A DNA stretch of 40,381 nt from NCBI GenBank assembly GCA_038522635.1, contig JBCBJZ010000013.1:1-40381 (forward strand), written 5' to 3'. Numbering within the stretch: the stretch's first letter is position 1; every line of letters begins with the position of its first letter. A program made the translations under genes and the position numbers. Shown one piece after another: positions 26,239-33,891 of this stretch. The DNA comes from JBCBJZ01 sp038522635 (GTDB lineage Bacteria; Pseudomonadota; Alphaproteobacteria; Rhizobiales; Hyphomicrobiaceae). The notes beneath the pieces are model-generated. The model searched no databases, was not told where the DNA came from, and saw only the letters and a list, made by a program, of their open reading frames with translations.

Positions 26239-27430
26239 GCGGTCCGTTCGCGCCTCCGGCGGTGCGGTCCGCGGAGAGGGGCACGGTCAGGCGCCGGGGC
26301 AGAGCCAGGGGCAAGAGCAGGGCATACCGCTAGCTTCTTCGGACGCGCGCGCGCGCCGCGATGGTGCGCTCAAAGCTGAACGCGCCGCCCCGTTCCTGTT
26401 TGGTGGCCAGAGCGTAGCGCCTGGCACCCGCGCGTTGATCGACCTGCCGGTCGCCCTCCTTTCCAACCACACGCCGGTGACCTTGCCGGTGCACGTGATC
26501 CACGGCCGCCGCGCTGGACCGACGGTTTTCATCAGCGCCGCCATCCACGGCGATGAGGTCGTCGGCATCGAGATCATCCGCCGGTTGTTGAACACGCCGG
26601 CCCTGAAGCGTGTGCAAGGCACGCTGTTGCTCATCCCTATCGTCAACGCGTTCGGCTTCATTGCGGGATCGCGTTACTTGCCCGATCGCCGCGACTTAAA
26701 CCGTGCTTTCCCTGGCGCAGCCAAAGGCTCGCTTGCCGGGCAATTGGCGCATCTGTTTTTGAACGACATCGCCATGCGATGCGAACTGGGCATCGATCTG
26801 CACACCGGCGCCATCAACCGCACGAACCTGCCGCAACTGCGCGGTGATTTTTCACGGCCCGCGTTGCGCGAACTGGCGGTTGCGTTCGGCGCGCCGGTTA
26901 TTCTGCAGTCGCGGTTGCGTGAAGGCTCGTTGCGCGCTGAGGCGGCGGCGCGGGGCGTTGATGTGCTGCTTTATGAGGCGGGCGAAGCGTTGCGGCTGGA
27001 TGAGCTGGCGATCCGGGTGGGTGTGCGCGGTGTGCTCAACATCCTGGCGGCGCGTGGGCTGATCCGCGGGCGGCGTGCCAAGGCGAAAGCCGTTCCCGTT
27101 ATCGCGCAGACATCGCGCTGGATCCGGGCACCTGAAGCGGGGCTGTTTCAAGCGGTGCGCGCGCCGGGCGACAGCGTCAGCGCTGATGATGTGATCGGCC
27201 GTATCACCAACCCCTACGAGGGGACGATCTTCGATGTGCGCGCAAGCGGCCCCGGCATCATCATCGGCGGGACCACGGTGTCGGTGGTTAATCAGGCCGA
27301 CGCGCTGTTTCATATCGCCGATGTGGCGCGGCCTGAGCAGGCCGAGGACCGCATCGGGTTGATCGCCGAAGCGGCCCAGGGCGGCCCGATCTTCGATGAG
27401 GATGAAGACGCGACCGAGCCTGCACGTTAG
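26231..27430 (+). CDS. Succinylglutamate desuccinylase/aspartoacylase family hydrolase
   Basis: A 399-residue zinc hydrolase related to M14 carboxypeptidases. The zinc site is H106 and E109 in AIHGDEVVG and H191 in IDLHTG. A C-terminal domain with an APEAGLFQAVRAPGD segment resembles a biotinyl-like barrel common in this family. Reaction types include removal of acyl or amino-acid groups; the substrate here is unknown. The GTG at 26231 overlaps the rimK stop and is the only good start; the next ~65 residues are low-complexity, Gln/Gly/Arg-rich. Pairing with RimK suggests a modify/remove couple (inference). Confidence 0.88.
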   Translation: MARRSVRASGGAVRGEGHGQAPGQSQGQEQGIPLASSDARARRDGALKAERAAPFLFGGQSVAPGTRALIDLPVALLSNHTPVTLPVHVIHGRRAGPTVFISAAIHGDEVVGIEIIRRLLNTPALKRVQGTLLLIPIVNAFGFIAGSRYLPDRRDLNRAFPGAAKGSLAGQLAHLFLNDIAMRCELGIDLHTGAINRTNLPQLRGDFSRPALRELAVAFGAPVILQSRLREGSLRAEAAARGVDVLLYEAGEALRLDELAIRVGVRGVLNILAARGLIRGRRAKAKAVPVIAQTSRWIRAPEAGLFQAVRAPGDSVSADDVIGRITNPYEGTIFDVRASGPGIIIGGTTVSVVNQADALFHIADVARPEQAEDRIGLIAEAAQGGPIFDEDEDATEPAR

Positions 27431-27580
27431 CAAGCGCTTTACCGTGTTTTGGGGCAGGGCCTGACGGGCTGGCAGGCTTCATGACGGGTTCATGTGGCAA
27501 GGCGCCTTATGGTGCGGAGACCGGTGTCGATCGGTTTTTTTCAGACACGTTCAACCACACTTCGCAGGACGACTTTTTCC

Positions 27581-28171
27581 ATGTTTCATCACACGCATAA
27601 CACCCTGGCAGCGACGCTGGGCGCCGTTACTCTTGGCTTTGCCCTGTTCGCAACGACAGGGAGCGCTCATGCGGGCGCGCTTTCGTCGCCGATGACAGCG
27701 CCGCAAGGCAGCGCAAGCCTCCTTCAGCTCACGCAAAATCGGGGCGCGCCGAACATTTGTCCGAAGGTCTTCCGCCCCGTTTGCGGGCAACGCGGTGTGC
27801 AGCGCCGCACATACGGCAACGCCTGTATGGCAACGTCGGCCGGCGCCCGCATCATCGCACGCGGTCCTTGCCAACCCGTCCGTCCACGCCCGCAGTTTTG
27901 CACGCGCGAGTACCGGCCGGTTTGCGCACGTGTGCGTGGTCGGGTGACCCGGACGTTCCCGAACGCTTGTGAGGCGCGGCGTGCCGGTGGGCGGATCATT
28001 CACCGTGGGGTTTGCCGTCGACCGCGTCCGCGGCCGGTGATTTGCCCGCAGATCTTCCGTCCGGTCTGTGCGCGGGTGCGTGGTCGTAAGCCGCGGACGT
28101 ACGGCAACGCCTGTTTCGCTCGCGGCGCCGGCGCGAAAGTGCTGTATCGCGGGAGATGCATTTCCCGTTAG
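27581..28171 (+). CDS. Secreted protein with three Kazal-like repeats
   Basis: A 196-residue protein with a signal peptide (1-31, cleavage near AHA/GA), then three Arg-rich repeats of about 48 residues. Each has four Cys in nearly fixed spacing: 60/68/82/97, 107/115/130/145 and 155/163/178/193. The pattern FRPVCxxxxGxxxRTYGNAC followed by GA(R/K) and GxC matches short Kazal-type protease-inhibitor domains (four rather than six Cys). It would act in the periplasm or outside the cell, perhaps against serine proteases, though inhibition is not shown. ATG 27581 has a weak AGGA 11 bases upstream. Repeats 2 and 3 are most alike, pointing to internal duplication. Confidence 0.85.
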   Translation: MFHHTHNTLAATLGAVTLGFALFATTGSAHAGALSSPMTAPQGSASLLQLTQNRGAPNICPKVFRPVCGQRGVQRRTYGNACMATSAGARIIARGPCQPVRPRPQFCTREYRPVCARVRGRVTRTFPNACEARRAGGRIIHRGVCRRPRPRPVICPQIFRPVCARVRGRKPRTYGNACFARGAGAKVLYRGRCISR

Positions 28172-28209
28172 TCGACCGTTCCCCGCAAGTGGAGTCACAG
28201 GCCGAGGAT

Positions 28210-28233
28210 GAACGCTTCCATCAGAGCGTTCTT
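28210..28233 (+). terminator. Possible terminator after the Kazal-repeat gene
   Basis: Perfect 7-base arms GAACGCT and AGCGTTC with an 8-base loop, 39 bases after the stop codon, followed by only CTT before GC-rich sequence. The weak T-run keeps confidence low. Confidence 0.35.
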
Positions 28234-28282
28234 CCGCCGCAGGCGGGCGCCGGATAGGCGCGAGCAGGGCTGAGGGCGCGAA

Positions 28283-28380
28283 GAGGAGGCTGACAAACGA
28301 CCCGCGTCTGGCTCGTTAGGGCTGCTTCCTTCCGGATCTGACCCGGTTGGCGAGGGACTCGTCCGCCGCCAACCTCCCGA
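28283..28380 (-). ncRNA. ffs: Signal recognition particle RNA, small bacterial type (4.5S)
   Basis: On the minus strand the near-universal SRP helix 8 sequence is present as GGGTCAGATCCGGAAGGAAG followed by CAGCCC, with its GGAA tetraloop. Upstream of it GGAGGTTGGC (28377-28368) pairs base for base, with wobbles, with GTCAGCCTCC (28294-28285), closing a single hairpin of about 95-100 nt. This matches the 4.5S form. The RNA binds Ffh and directs membrane proteins to the translocon. A promoter ends about seven bases ahead of the proposed 5' end. Ends are estimated to within a few bases. It sits between the Kazal-repeat gene and gcrA. Confidence 0.92.
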
Positions 28381-28384
28381 GACC

Positions 28385-28413
28385 GATGTATCGCGTCATG
28401 CGCGCGGCTTCAA
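28385..28413 (-). promoter_or_regulatory. Promoter of the SRP RNA gene
   Basis: Read on the minus strand, TTGAAG (28413-28408) and TACATC (28390-28385) are 17 bases apart. They predict a start near 28378, exactly where the terminal SRP stem begins with GGGAGG. The boxes match consensus only partly (4/6 and 3/6), but position is very good. Confidence 0.5.
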
Positions 28414-28498
28414 CCGGTGCTGATGCGAAACTCCCAACGCATCCGATCCACTTTGCCGTCTTATCACGGTCTGGGCGAACTCAGCTCCGAAACGAAGA

Positions 28499-28532
28499 AG
28501 GGCTGGACGCCGCCCCTGTGGCGTCCAGCCCT
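28499..28532 (-). terminator. Strong hairpin between gcrA and SRP RNA, likely terminator
   Basis: A perfect 13-base stem (28499-28511 with 28520-28532, arm AGGGCTGGACGCC) with an 8-base loop. On the minus strand it is followed by TCTTCGTTT, a broken T-run, so it can end transcripts coming from gcrA 190 bases upstream. The T-run is imperfect, so it may be only an RNA-stabilising structure. The rest of 28172-28720 holds the SRP RNA, a Kazal-gene hairpin and a short repeat. Confidence 0.5.
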
Positions 28533-28584
28533 GAACCGCTGCCCCCGTCACGTCCCCCGAAATGACGATGGCGCGGTAACTGAA

Positions 28585-28616
28585 GTCGGCCCGCTTCAAC
28601 CGAAAACGGTACCGAC
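28585..28616 (-). repeat. Short palindromic repeat, second family, copy 2
   Basis: Read on the minus strand it begins GTCGGTACCGTTTTCGG and ends GCGGGCCGAC, aligning with 23837-23870 apart from small gaps. It lies between gcrA and its presumed terminator. Confidence 0.45.
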
Positions 28617-28720
28617 GTCTTTAGCGTTAAGTCTGCCGCTGCGCTTTCACGCTTCAATCCTGTGCGAAGCGGCACGACCAACTTAACTCACACGTGTTGT
28701 AGCGCACGCGCGAGGGAGGT

Positions 28721-29272
28721 TCACGCCTCGGTGAGTTGTTTTTCCCCCTCCTGCGTCAGTGCGGGCACAGGTTGGCGCTGGCGCTGATCACTACGGTCTT
28801 TGCGGCGTGCCTGCGGCGGCTGGAACGCGCGACGGGCGTGGCATTCGCAATAGGGCAGACCTGGCGCTTTAGGCTTTCCGCAGAAGTGAAAGTCCGCCGA
28901 CTGGGGGTCGCCAATCGGCCAACGGCAGTCATTGGCCTCCAGCGTCTGGATGTACTTGCGCTCTTCCAGCGGGATCTCGATCTCTTCGGCCGGCGGCACG
29001 TAAGGTTCAGCTTCACCGCCATAGAGCGCGCCAAGCGGTGAGACTTTGCCATCGAAGCGACGTTTCGCGGTGCGTTTGGCGTTTGAGCGCACACGCGGGC
29101 GATGGGATTTCAGCCGCGAGGTGGTGGCGCGGCCTGAAAGGCCCAGGCGGTGGACCTTACCGATTACGGCGTTGCGGGTAACCTCCCCAAGGCGACCTGC
29201 GATTTGGCTTGCGCTCAGGCCCTCGGCCCAAAGCTTTTTCAGGATTTCTACCCGTTCGTCTGTCCAGGCCAT
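28721..29272 (-). CDS. gcrA: GcrA family cell cycle regulator
   Basis: A 183-residue GcrA. Residues 1-45 form the conserved DNA-binding helix-turn-helix (MAWTDERVEILKKLW, then SASQIAGRLG and TRNAVIGKVHRLGL). A basic linker follows, and the C-terminal part has the conserved CRWPIGDP, FHFCGKP and YCECHARRA motifs that contact sigma-70. GcrA, found in alphaproteobacteria, works with CcrM methylation of GANTC sites to control cell-division genes. ATG 29272 has AAGGGAG eight bases upstream. The gene is divergent from argD across a long gap. Confidence 0.96.
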   Translation of the reverse strand: MAWTDERVEILKKLWAEGLSASQIAGRLGEVTRNAVIGKVHRLGLSGRATTSRLKSHRPRVRSNAKRTAKRRFDGKVSPLGALYGGEAEPYVPPAEEIEIPLEERKYIQTLEANDCRWPIGDPQSADFHFCGKPKAPGLPYCECHARRAFQPPQARRKDRSDQRQRQPVPALTQEGEKQLTEA

Positions 29273-29964
29273 CGTTCAGTCTCCCTTGGCACTGCACTTC
29301 TAGGCCTCGCGCGTTTGAACCAGCCCGCCTTGTTTGCCCGGCGAGGCGGTCATCATCGGTATGCGTTCGGTGGCCCATCTGGCCGATCACGACGCAACCC
29401 AGCGCGCGAGGACACCCTCACGTCCAGCTCCAACGCCCCGCCACAGGGTGCGCGCACGGCGCACAACGGCGATGGCGACCAAGCTGAACACTTGACGCAC
29501 GACACTTTTTGAAAGCACGCGAAACTGTTGCGGCGGGCGACGGCCCGCTTTGGGACGGCACTCACGTGGGCTAAAGCCTCACGCCGATCCCTGGTTAGGA
29601 GCGCCAACAGGCGCAAACGCAACAACGCTTGACGCGACATGTGCCGCAACGATCACCCTTGCAAGGGGACGGGCGGACTTTACTGGCGGGCAACACGACC
29701 CTGGGTCTATGCCCAGGTGGCAACTGCAAGTTCTTCAAAAGGCACGCTAAATCTCGCAGCCCCGCCGCGATGGTCTACAACATCCAGAATCGCTGCTACA
29801 AGCACGGCGATGATCGCGACGACCCATTGACGAATCGAATGTTGCTCTGCAGCAACTCTTGCGTGCGTTCGCGGTATGTTTCGCGCTCAACCCTTGCGCC
29901 GTACGCCAAGCCAAGCGGGCTAGCGATTCCACGAACAGCCCTGCCCTACAATTCGGGCAATCGA

Positions 29965-29994
29965 TTGACAGCGAAACGCCTCAAACGTACGTTT
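29965..29994 (+). promoter_or_regulatory. Possible promoter with 12-base palindromic operator ahead of argD
   Basis: TTGACA (29965-29970) is a perfect -35 box. The 17-base spacer leads to TACGTT (29988-29993), a weak -10 (3/6). The perfect palindrome AAACGTACGTTT (29983-29994) covers the -10, as a repressor site would. The predicted start near 30000 falls immediately before the terminator hairpin. Confidence 0.4.
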
Positions 29995-30006
29995 AAGACT
30001 TCGCGA

Positions 30007-30031
30007 GGCCGCCTTCCAAGGCGGCTTTTTT
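30007..30031 (+). terminator. Intrinsic terminator 70 bases before argD
   Basis: GCCGCCTT and AAGGCGGC form an 8-base GC-rich stem (30008-30025) followed by TTTTTT. This is the clearest terminator in the window. It reads in the direction of argD, so it ends some transcript from the upstream gap or acts as an attenuator for the arginine genes. Confidence 0.8.
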
Positions 30032-30101
30032 GTTTCCACACCCCCAGGGCACGCCTTTCATCAAGCACGGCCGTTGCCCTCGCCATCGATGGACATGCGC
30101 C

Positions 30102-31358
30102 ATGTCACACGCCCATGCCTCGGCCGGCACAGCCGGCTTAGCGACCGTCACGACACCCACGACAGCTGCGGCCTCGTCTTCGTCGGCCGTGATGGGTACG
30201 TACAACCGACAGGGCGTGGTGTTCGAACGAGGCGAGGGGGCGTGGCTCATCGACCAAAACGGCGAGCGCTACCTCGATTTCGCATCCGGCATCGCGGTCA
30301 ATGCGTTGGGGCATAACCATCCGCATCTGGTCGCCGCGCTGCAAGAGCAGGTGGGCAAGCTGTGGCACACCTCCAACCTTTACCGGGTTGCAGGGCAAGA
30401 ACGCTTGGCCGAACGCCTGTGCGCGAACACGTTCGCCGACCGGGTCTTCTTTTGCAATTCAGGCGCGGAAGCCTGCGAAGGCGTGATCAAGGCCGCACGC
30501 CGTTACCACTACGCCAACGGTGCTGGCGAGCGCACGCGGATCATCACCTTCAGTGGGTCGTTCCACGGTCGCACGCTGGCGACGATCGCGGCGGCCGGGA
30601 ATGCGTCGTATCTGGAAGGTTTCGGCGAGCCGGCCAGCGGCTTCGATCACGTCCCGTTCGGCGACCATGAGGCGCTCAAAGCGGCGATCACGGATGAGAC
30701 GGCCGCGATTATGGTTGAGCCGGTGCAGGGGGAAGGCGGCATCCGCGTGGTCCCGCGTCAGTGCCTGATCGGCCTGCGTGAACTTTGCGACGAGCACGGC
30801 CTGCTACTGATCTTCGACGAGGTGCAATCGGGCATGGGGCGCTTGGGCCACCTGTTCGCGCATCAGGCGGCCGGCATCGAACCTGATTTGATGGCGATCG
30901 CCAAAGGCCTTGGCGGCGGCTTCCCCGTGGGCGCCTTTCTCGCGAGTGAAGCGGTGGGCCGCGCGATGGTGCCGGGCACGCACGGCTCCACGTTCGGCGG
31001 CAACATGCTCGCCATGGCCTGCGGAAACGCGGTGCTCGACGTGATGCTCGCCGATGGGTTCTTGGAAGCGGTGCGCGATAAGGCGTTGCGCTTGCGCCAA
31101 GCGCTTGCCGCCCTCCACGATGAGCATGGCGATGCGGTTGAGGAGATACGGGGGGACGGCCTGCTGATGGGTGTGAAATTGAAGCTGCCGGTGGGTGAAG
31201 TGACGAAGGCTGCGAGCGCACAGCGCCTGCTTCTGGTTGGTGCTGGCGAGAACGTCGCGCGGATTATCCCGCCGCTCAACGCCACCGACGAGGAGATCGC
31301 GCTTGGTGTGCGAAAACTCTCCGACGCGCTTGCCTCGCTCAAGCGCGCCGCAAGCTGA
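30102..31358 (+). CDS. argD: Acetylornithine aminotransferase (class III PLP transaminase)
   Basis: A 418-residue ArgD. The PLP Lys is K268 in AIAKGLGGGFPVGAF; FCNSGAEACEGVIKAAR, SFHGRT, and the cofactor Asp in FDEVQSGMGR are all present. It converts N-acetylglutamate semialdehyde to N-acetylornithine in arginine synthesis and often also serves in lysine synthesis. ATG 30102 gives the usual AVM-TYNR context about 30 residues in; a shorter start at ATG 30192 is possible. A terminator lies only 70 bases upstream. It is followed by argF and hslO, the conserved rhizobial order. Confidence 0.94.
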   Translation: MSHAHASAGTAGLATVTTPTTAAASSSSAVMGTYNRQGVVFERGEGAWLIDQNGERYLDFASGIAVNALGHNHPHLVAALQEQVGKLWHTSNLYRVAGQERLAERLCANTFADRVFFCNSGAEACEGVIKAARRYHYANGAGERTRIITFSGSFHGRTLATIAAAGNASYLEGFGEPASGFDHVPFGDHEALKAAITDETAAIMVEPVQGEGGIRVVPRQCLIGLRELCDEHGLLLIFDEVQSGMGRLGHLFAHQAAGIEPDLMAIAKGLGGGFPVGAFLASEAVGRAMVPGTHGSTFGGNMLAMACGNAVLDVMLADGFLEAVRDKALRLRQALAALHDEHGDAVEEIRGDGLLMGVKLKLPVGEVTKAASAQRLLLVGAGENVARIIPPLNATDEEIALGVRKLSDALASLKRAAS

Positions 31359-31509
31359 CGCCCTTGCGAATGCCGGATTGAGCGGAGGCGCGGCGCCGCA
31401 AAGCGCGGTCGCCCCGCTCTCTTTCGATCTGGCTTCTCCTCATCTGGCTGAGCGTAAACCGTGCGCTTGAAACGTGTACTAGGCGGTCAGTCAGCGCTCT
31501 TCCCATCGT

Positions 31510-31532
31510 CCCATCCCATCCCATCCCATCCC
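31510..31532. repeat. CCATC pentanucleotide tandem repeat ahead of argF
   Basis: About four and a half perfect copies of CCATC, within the 258-base argD-argF gap and about 85 bases before the argF start. Slippage here could change leader length but not a coding frame. Confidence 0.7.
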
Positions 31533-31616
31533 TTCACTCCAAGCCCTACGCGTTGCTCGACAAGCGCGCGATCCAACCGTTCCTTTTCGACGCTGCACAG
31601 GAGCCCGCCAACCGTT

Positions 31617-32537
31617 ATGGCGCCACGGCATTTCATCGATATCCATCACCTTGACGCGAAGACCTTGCGCCGCATCGTGGATGATGCGCACGCGATGAAG
31701 GCTGCCGGCAAACGTACGCCAGCCAAGCTCAAACCGCCCGGCATCAAAGACCAGGTGCTGGCGATGATCTTTGAAAAGCCGTCGACGCGTACCCGTGTCT
31801 CGTTTGATGTCGCCATGCGCCAACTGGGCGGCTCTACGCTGGGGCTCAATCGCGATGACCTGCAACTGGGGCGCGGCGAGACGATTGCGGATACCGCGCG
31901 CGTGCTGTCACGCTACATCGACGCGGTCATGATCCGCGCCAACGAACACGCAACCATCACCGAGCTTGCCGCCCATGCGAGCGTGCCGATCATCAACGGC
32001 CTGACGGATGAGAGCCACCCCTGTCAGGTGATCGCCGACATCATGACCTTCGAAGAGCACCGCGGCGCCATCAAGGGCAAGAAGATCGCCTGGGTGGGTG
32101 ACGGCAATAACGTCGCCTCGTCCTGGGCGCATGCGGCGGCCCGCTTTGGGTTCAAGCTCGCCATCGCTTGTCCGCGCGTGCTCAAACCGGATGCAGCGGT
32201 CATGGCGTGGGTGAAAGAGGAGGGCGCGGCCGTCAGCGTCACCGATGACCCGGTGGAAGCGGCCAAGGGGGCTGATTGCCTGGTGACCGATACCTGGGTT
32301 TCGATGGGGCAGAAGGATGCCGGGCGCCGTAAGCAACTGCTTGCGCCCTACGCCGTTGATGAAGCGCTGATGGGGCATGCGAAACGGGCGGCGATCTTCA
32401 TGCACTGCCTGCCCGCCTACCGTGGTCTTGAGGTCAGCGAAGCCGTGATCGATGGGCCGCGCTCGGTGGTGTTCGATGAGGCTGAGAACCGGCTGCACGC
32501 GCAAAAGGCTATCCTGGCATGGTGCCTGGGCCGCTGA
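31617..32537 (+). CDS. argF: Ornithine carbamoyltransferase
   Basis: A 306-residue OTCase. The carbamoyl-phosphate site STRTR (56-60), the DESHPCQ loop and the ornithine-binding MHCLPAYRG near the end are all intact. It makes citrulline from ornithine and carbamoyl phosphate. ATG 31617 is chosen because the family starts at about MAPRHFIDI; a longer reading to 31461 would translate the tandem repeat and is rejected. AGGAG lies 13 bases upstream, farther than usual. Second gene of argD-argF-hslO. Confidence 0.96.
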   Translation: MAPRHFIDIHHLDAKTLRRIVDDAHAMKAAGKRTPAKLKPPGIKDQVLAMIFEKPSTRTRVSFDVAMRQLGGSTLGLNRDDLQLGRGETIADTARVLSRYIDAVMIRANEHATITELAAHASVPIINGLTDESHPCQVIADIMTFEEHRGAIKGKKIAWVGDGNNVASSWAHAAARFGFKLAIACPRVLKPDAAVMAWVKEEGAAVSVTDDPVEAAKGADCLVTDTWVSMGQKDAGRRKQLLAPYAVDEALMGHAKRAAIFMHCLPAYRGLEVSEAVIDGPRSVVFDEAENRLHAQKAILAWCLGR

Positions 32538-32649
32538 GTACGGGGGTAGGGGCGCAAAGAGAGCCCAGAGCACGGGCGCAAAGTGCGAAGCACCGGCTTC
32601 AACAAGCACGCCTTGCTTTTGTGCCCAAAGTTGCTTTGCATTTTGAGGC

Positions 32650-32714
32650 TTGATCATCTTTGGGCGATTGCGGGCTCACCTATGGTGATCCCGATGACTC
32701 GCTCAGATGATCTA
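32650..32714 (+). repeat. Dispersed palindromic element, copy B
   Basis: The oppositely oriented partner of 1444-1507. The central hairpin is GGGCTCACC (32672-32680), TAT, GGTGATCCC (32684-32692). The terminal pair is TGATCATCT and AGATGATCTA. It ends 13 bases before the hslO start codon, so the hslO ribosome site (GAGG) lies just past the element. Confidence 0.8.
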
Positions 32715-32727
32715 ACGAGGTAAACCG

Positions 32728-33771
32728 TTGAACCAGGATCGTGACCATGATGGCGATCGCGAACTGAGCCTCGAAGAGCTAGGGCTTGGTGATGATGTCG
32801 TGCTGCCATTCCGGACCGTGCGTTCGCGTGTGAGCGGCCGCTTGGTGCGCATGGGCGCCATCGTCGATACGATCCTGTCGCGTCACGCTTACCCCGAACC
32901 GGTCAGCATCGTGCTCGGCGAAGCGCTCGCTTTGACAGCGATGCTGGGCGCGGCCCTCAAGTTCGAAGGCAAGCTGACGCTGCAGACGAAAAGCGATGGG
33001 CCCCTCGATTTTCTGGTGGTCGACTACGCCGCGCCAACCGCGCAGTCACCAAGCGCGCTGCGTGGCTATGCGAACTTCGATGAAAAGGCGGTCGCGGACC
33101 TGGTGGCCGATGGCGCGCTGGCCCGCCGGGACCAACAGGGCGCCCTGCTCGGCAAAGGCTACCTGGCGATGACGATCGACCAGGGCCCTGACATGGAGCG
33201 CTACCAGGGGATCGTTGCGCTGGAGGGCGAACCGCTGGGCGATGCCGCGTTCACGTATTTCAGGCAGTCCGAACAGTTGCCGACGTTCATTCGGCTGGCC
33301 GTCGCGCGTGCCTATACGGGCGGTGGCGACCAGGGCGGCACGTGGCAATGGCGTGCCGGTGGGCTGTTGGTGCAGCATGTATCGCCTGAAGGCGGGCGTG
33401 ACCCTGAGGCCGAAGATGAGGCGCGGGCCAATGAGGAGCGTCTGGGCCGCCTCTTCGGCGAAGATGATGAGAGCTGGCAGCGGGTCAACATCCTGGCGCA
33501 AAGCGTGGAGGATCACGAGCTGCTCGACGCGACGCTGCCCGCGGACCGCCTGCTCTACCGTCTGTTCCACGAAGAAGGCGTGCGCGCCTCGAAGGCAACG
33601 CCGTTGACGGCCAGATGCCGCTGTTCGCGCGAGCGCCTTGTCGAAGTGCTGAAGCGGTTTCCCGCCGAAGATCTGGCCGACATGCGCAACGATGCGGGTG
33701 AGGTCGAGGTGGTGTGCGAATTTTGCCGCAGAGCCTACGCGTTTAGCGCGAAGGACTTAGGGACCGCCTGA
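32728..33771 (+). CDS. hslO: Hsp33 family redox-regulated chaperone
   Basis: A 347-residue Hsp33. The zinc-binding redox switch is C297-x-C299 and C330-x-x-C333, separated by about 30 residues. Oxidation of these Cys activates the chaperone, which holds unfolding proteins during oxidative stress. The start is a TTG at 32728 with GAGG about nine bases upstream; no ATG occurs before M42, which would remove conserved sequence (LPFRTVRSRVSGRLVR). The gene is the third of the arginine cluster and has a palindromic element as its immediate leader. Confidence 0.94.
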   Translation: MNQDRDHDGDRELSLEELGLGDDVVLPFRTVRSRVSGRLVRMGAIVDTILSRHAYPEPVSIVLGEALALTAMLGAALKFEGKLTLQTKSDGPLDFLVVDYAAPTAQSPSALRGYANFDEKAVADLVADGALARRDQQGALLGKGYLAMTIDQGPDMERYQGIVALEGEPLGDAAFTYFRQSEQLPTFIRLAVARAYTGGGDQGGTWQWRAGGLLVQHVSPEGGRDPEAEDEARANEERLGRLFGEDDESWQRVNILAQSVEDHELLDATLPADRLLYRLFHEEGVRASKATPLTARCRCSRERLVEVLKRFPAEDLADMRNDAGEVEVVCEFCRRAYAFSAKDLGTA

Positions 33772-33891
33772 CGTGCGTTGATCGCGAAGATGTCGCTTTG
33801 CGCTCGCGTGAACGGATTTACGATGTTTCGCAATTAAGGATATTGTCGAGCGGCTTAGTTCGGCCGGGAGACAAGCGATCTGAGCTTTGCT

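Larger units (their letters stand above)
29273..30101. other. 829-base gcrA-argD intergenic region without a convincing gene
   Basis: No reading frame here looks like protein. The half nearer argD (about 29700-30000) is visibly poorer in GC (roughly 55 percent by eye) than the surrounding genes. It holds a GTTGCT-CTGC-AGCAAC hairpin (29841-29856), a possible promoter with a 12-base palindrome, and a clear intrinsic terminator just before argD. A small RNA or a leader is possible; I do not recognise a known family. Confidence 0.4.

Noticed and set aside
29530..29552. GCGGGC-GACG-GCCCGC hairpin near 29540 as a terminator
   Set aside because: Only a six-base stem and TTT follows; no transcript is evident that it would end.
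29629..30141. 170-codon plus-strand frame between gcrA and argD
   Set aside because: It runs through the intrinsic terminator and the argD start, has no domain-like pattern and no ribosome site.
31510..31532. CRISPR-like repeat
   Set aside because: Units of five bases without spacers are a simple-sequence repeat, not a CRISPR array; none is seen elsewhere.
31461..31616. N-terminal extension of ArgF
   Set aside because: It would translate the CCATC tandem repeat; the family begins at 31617.
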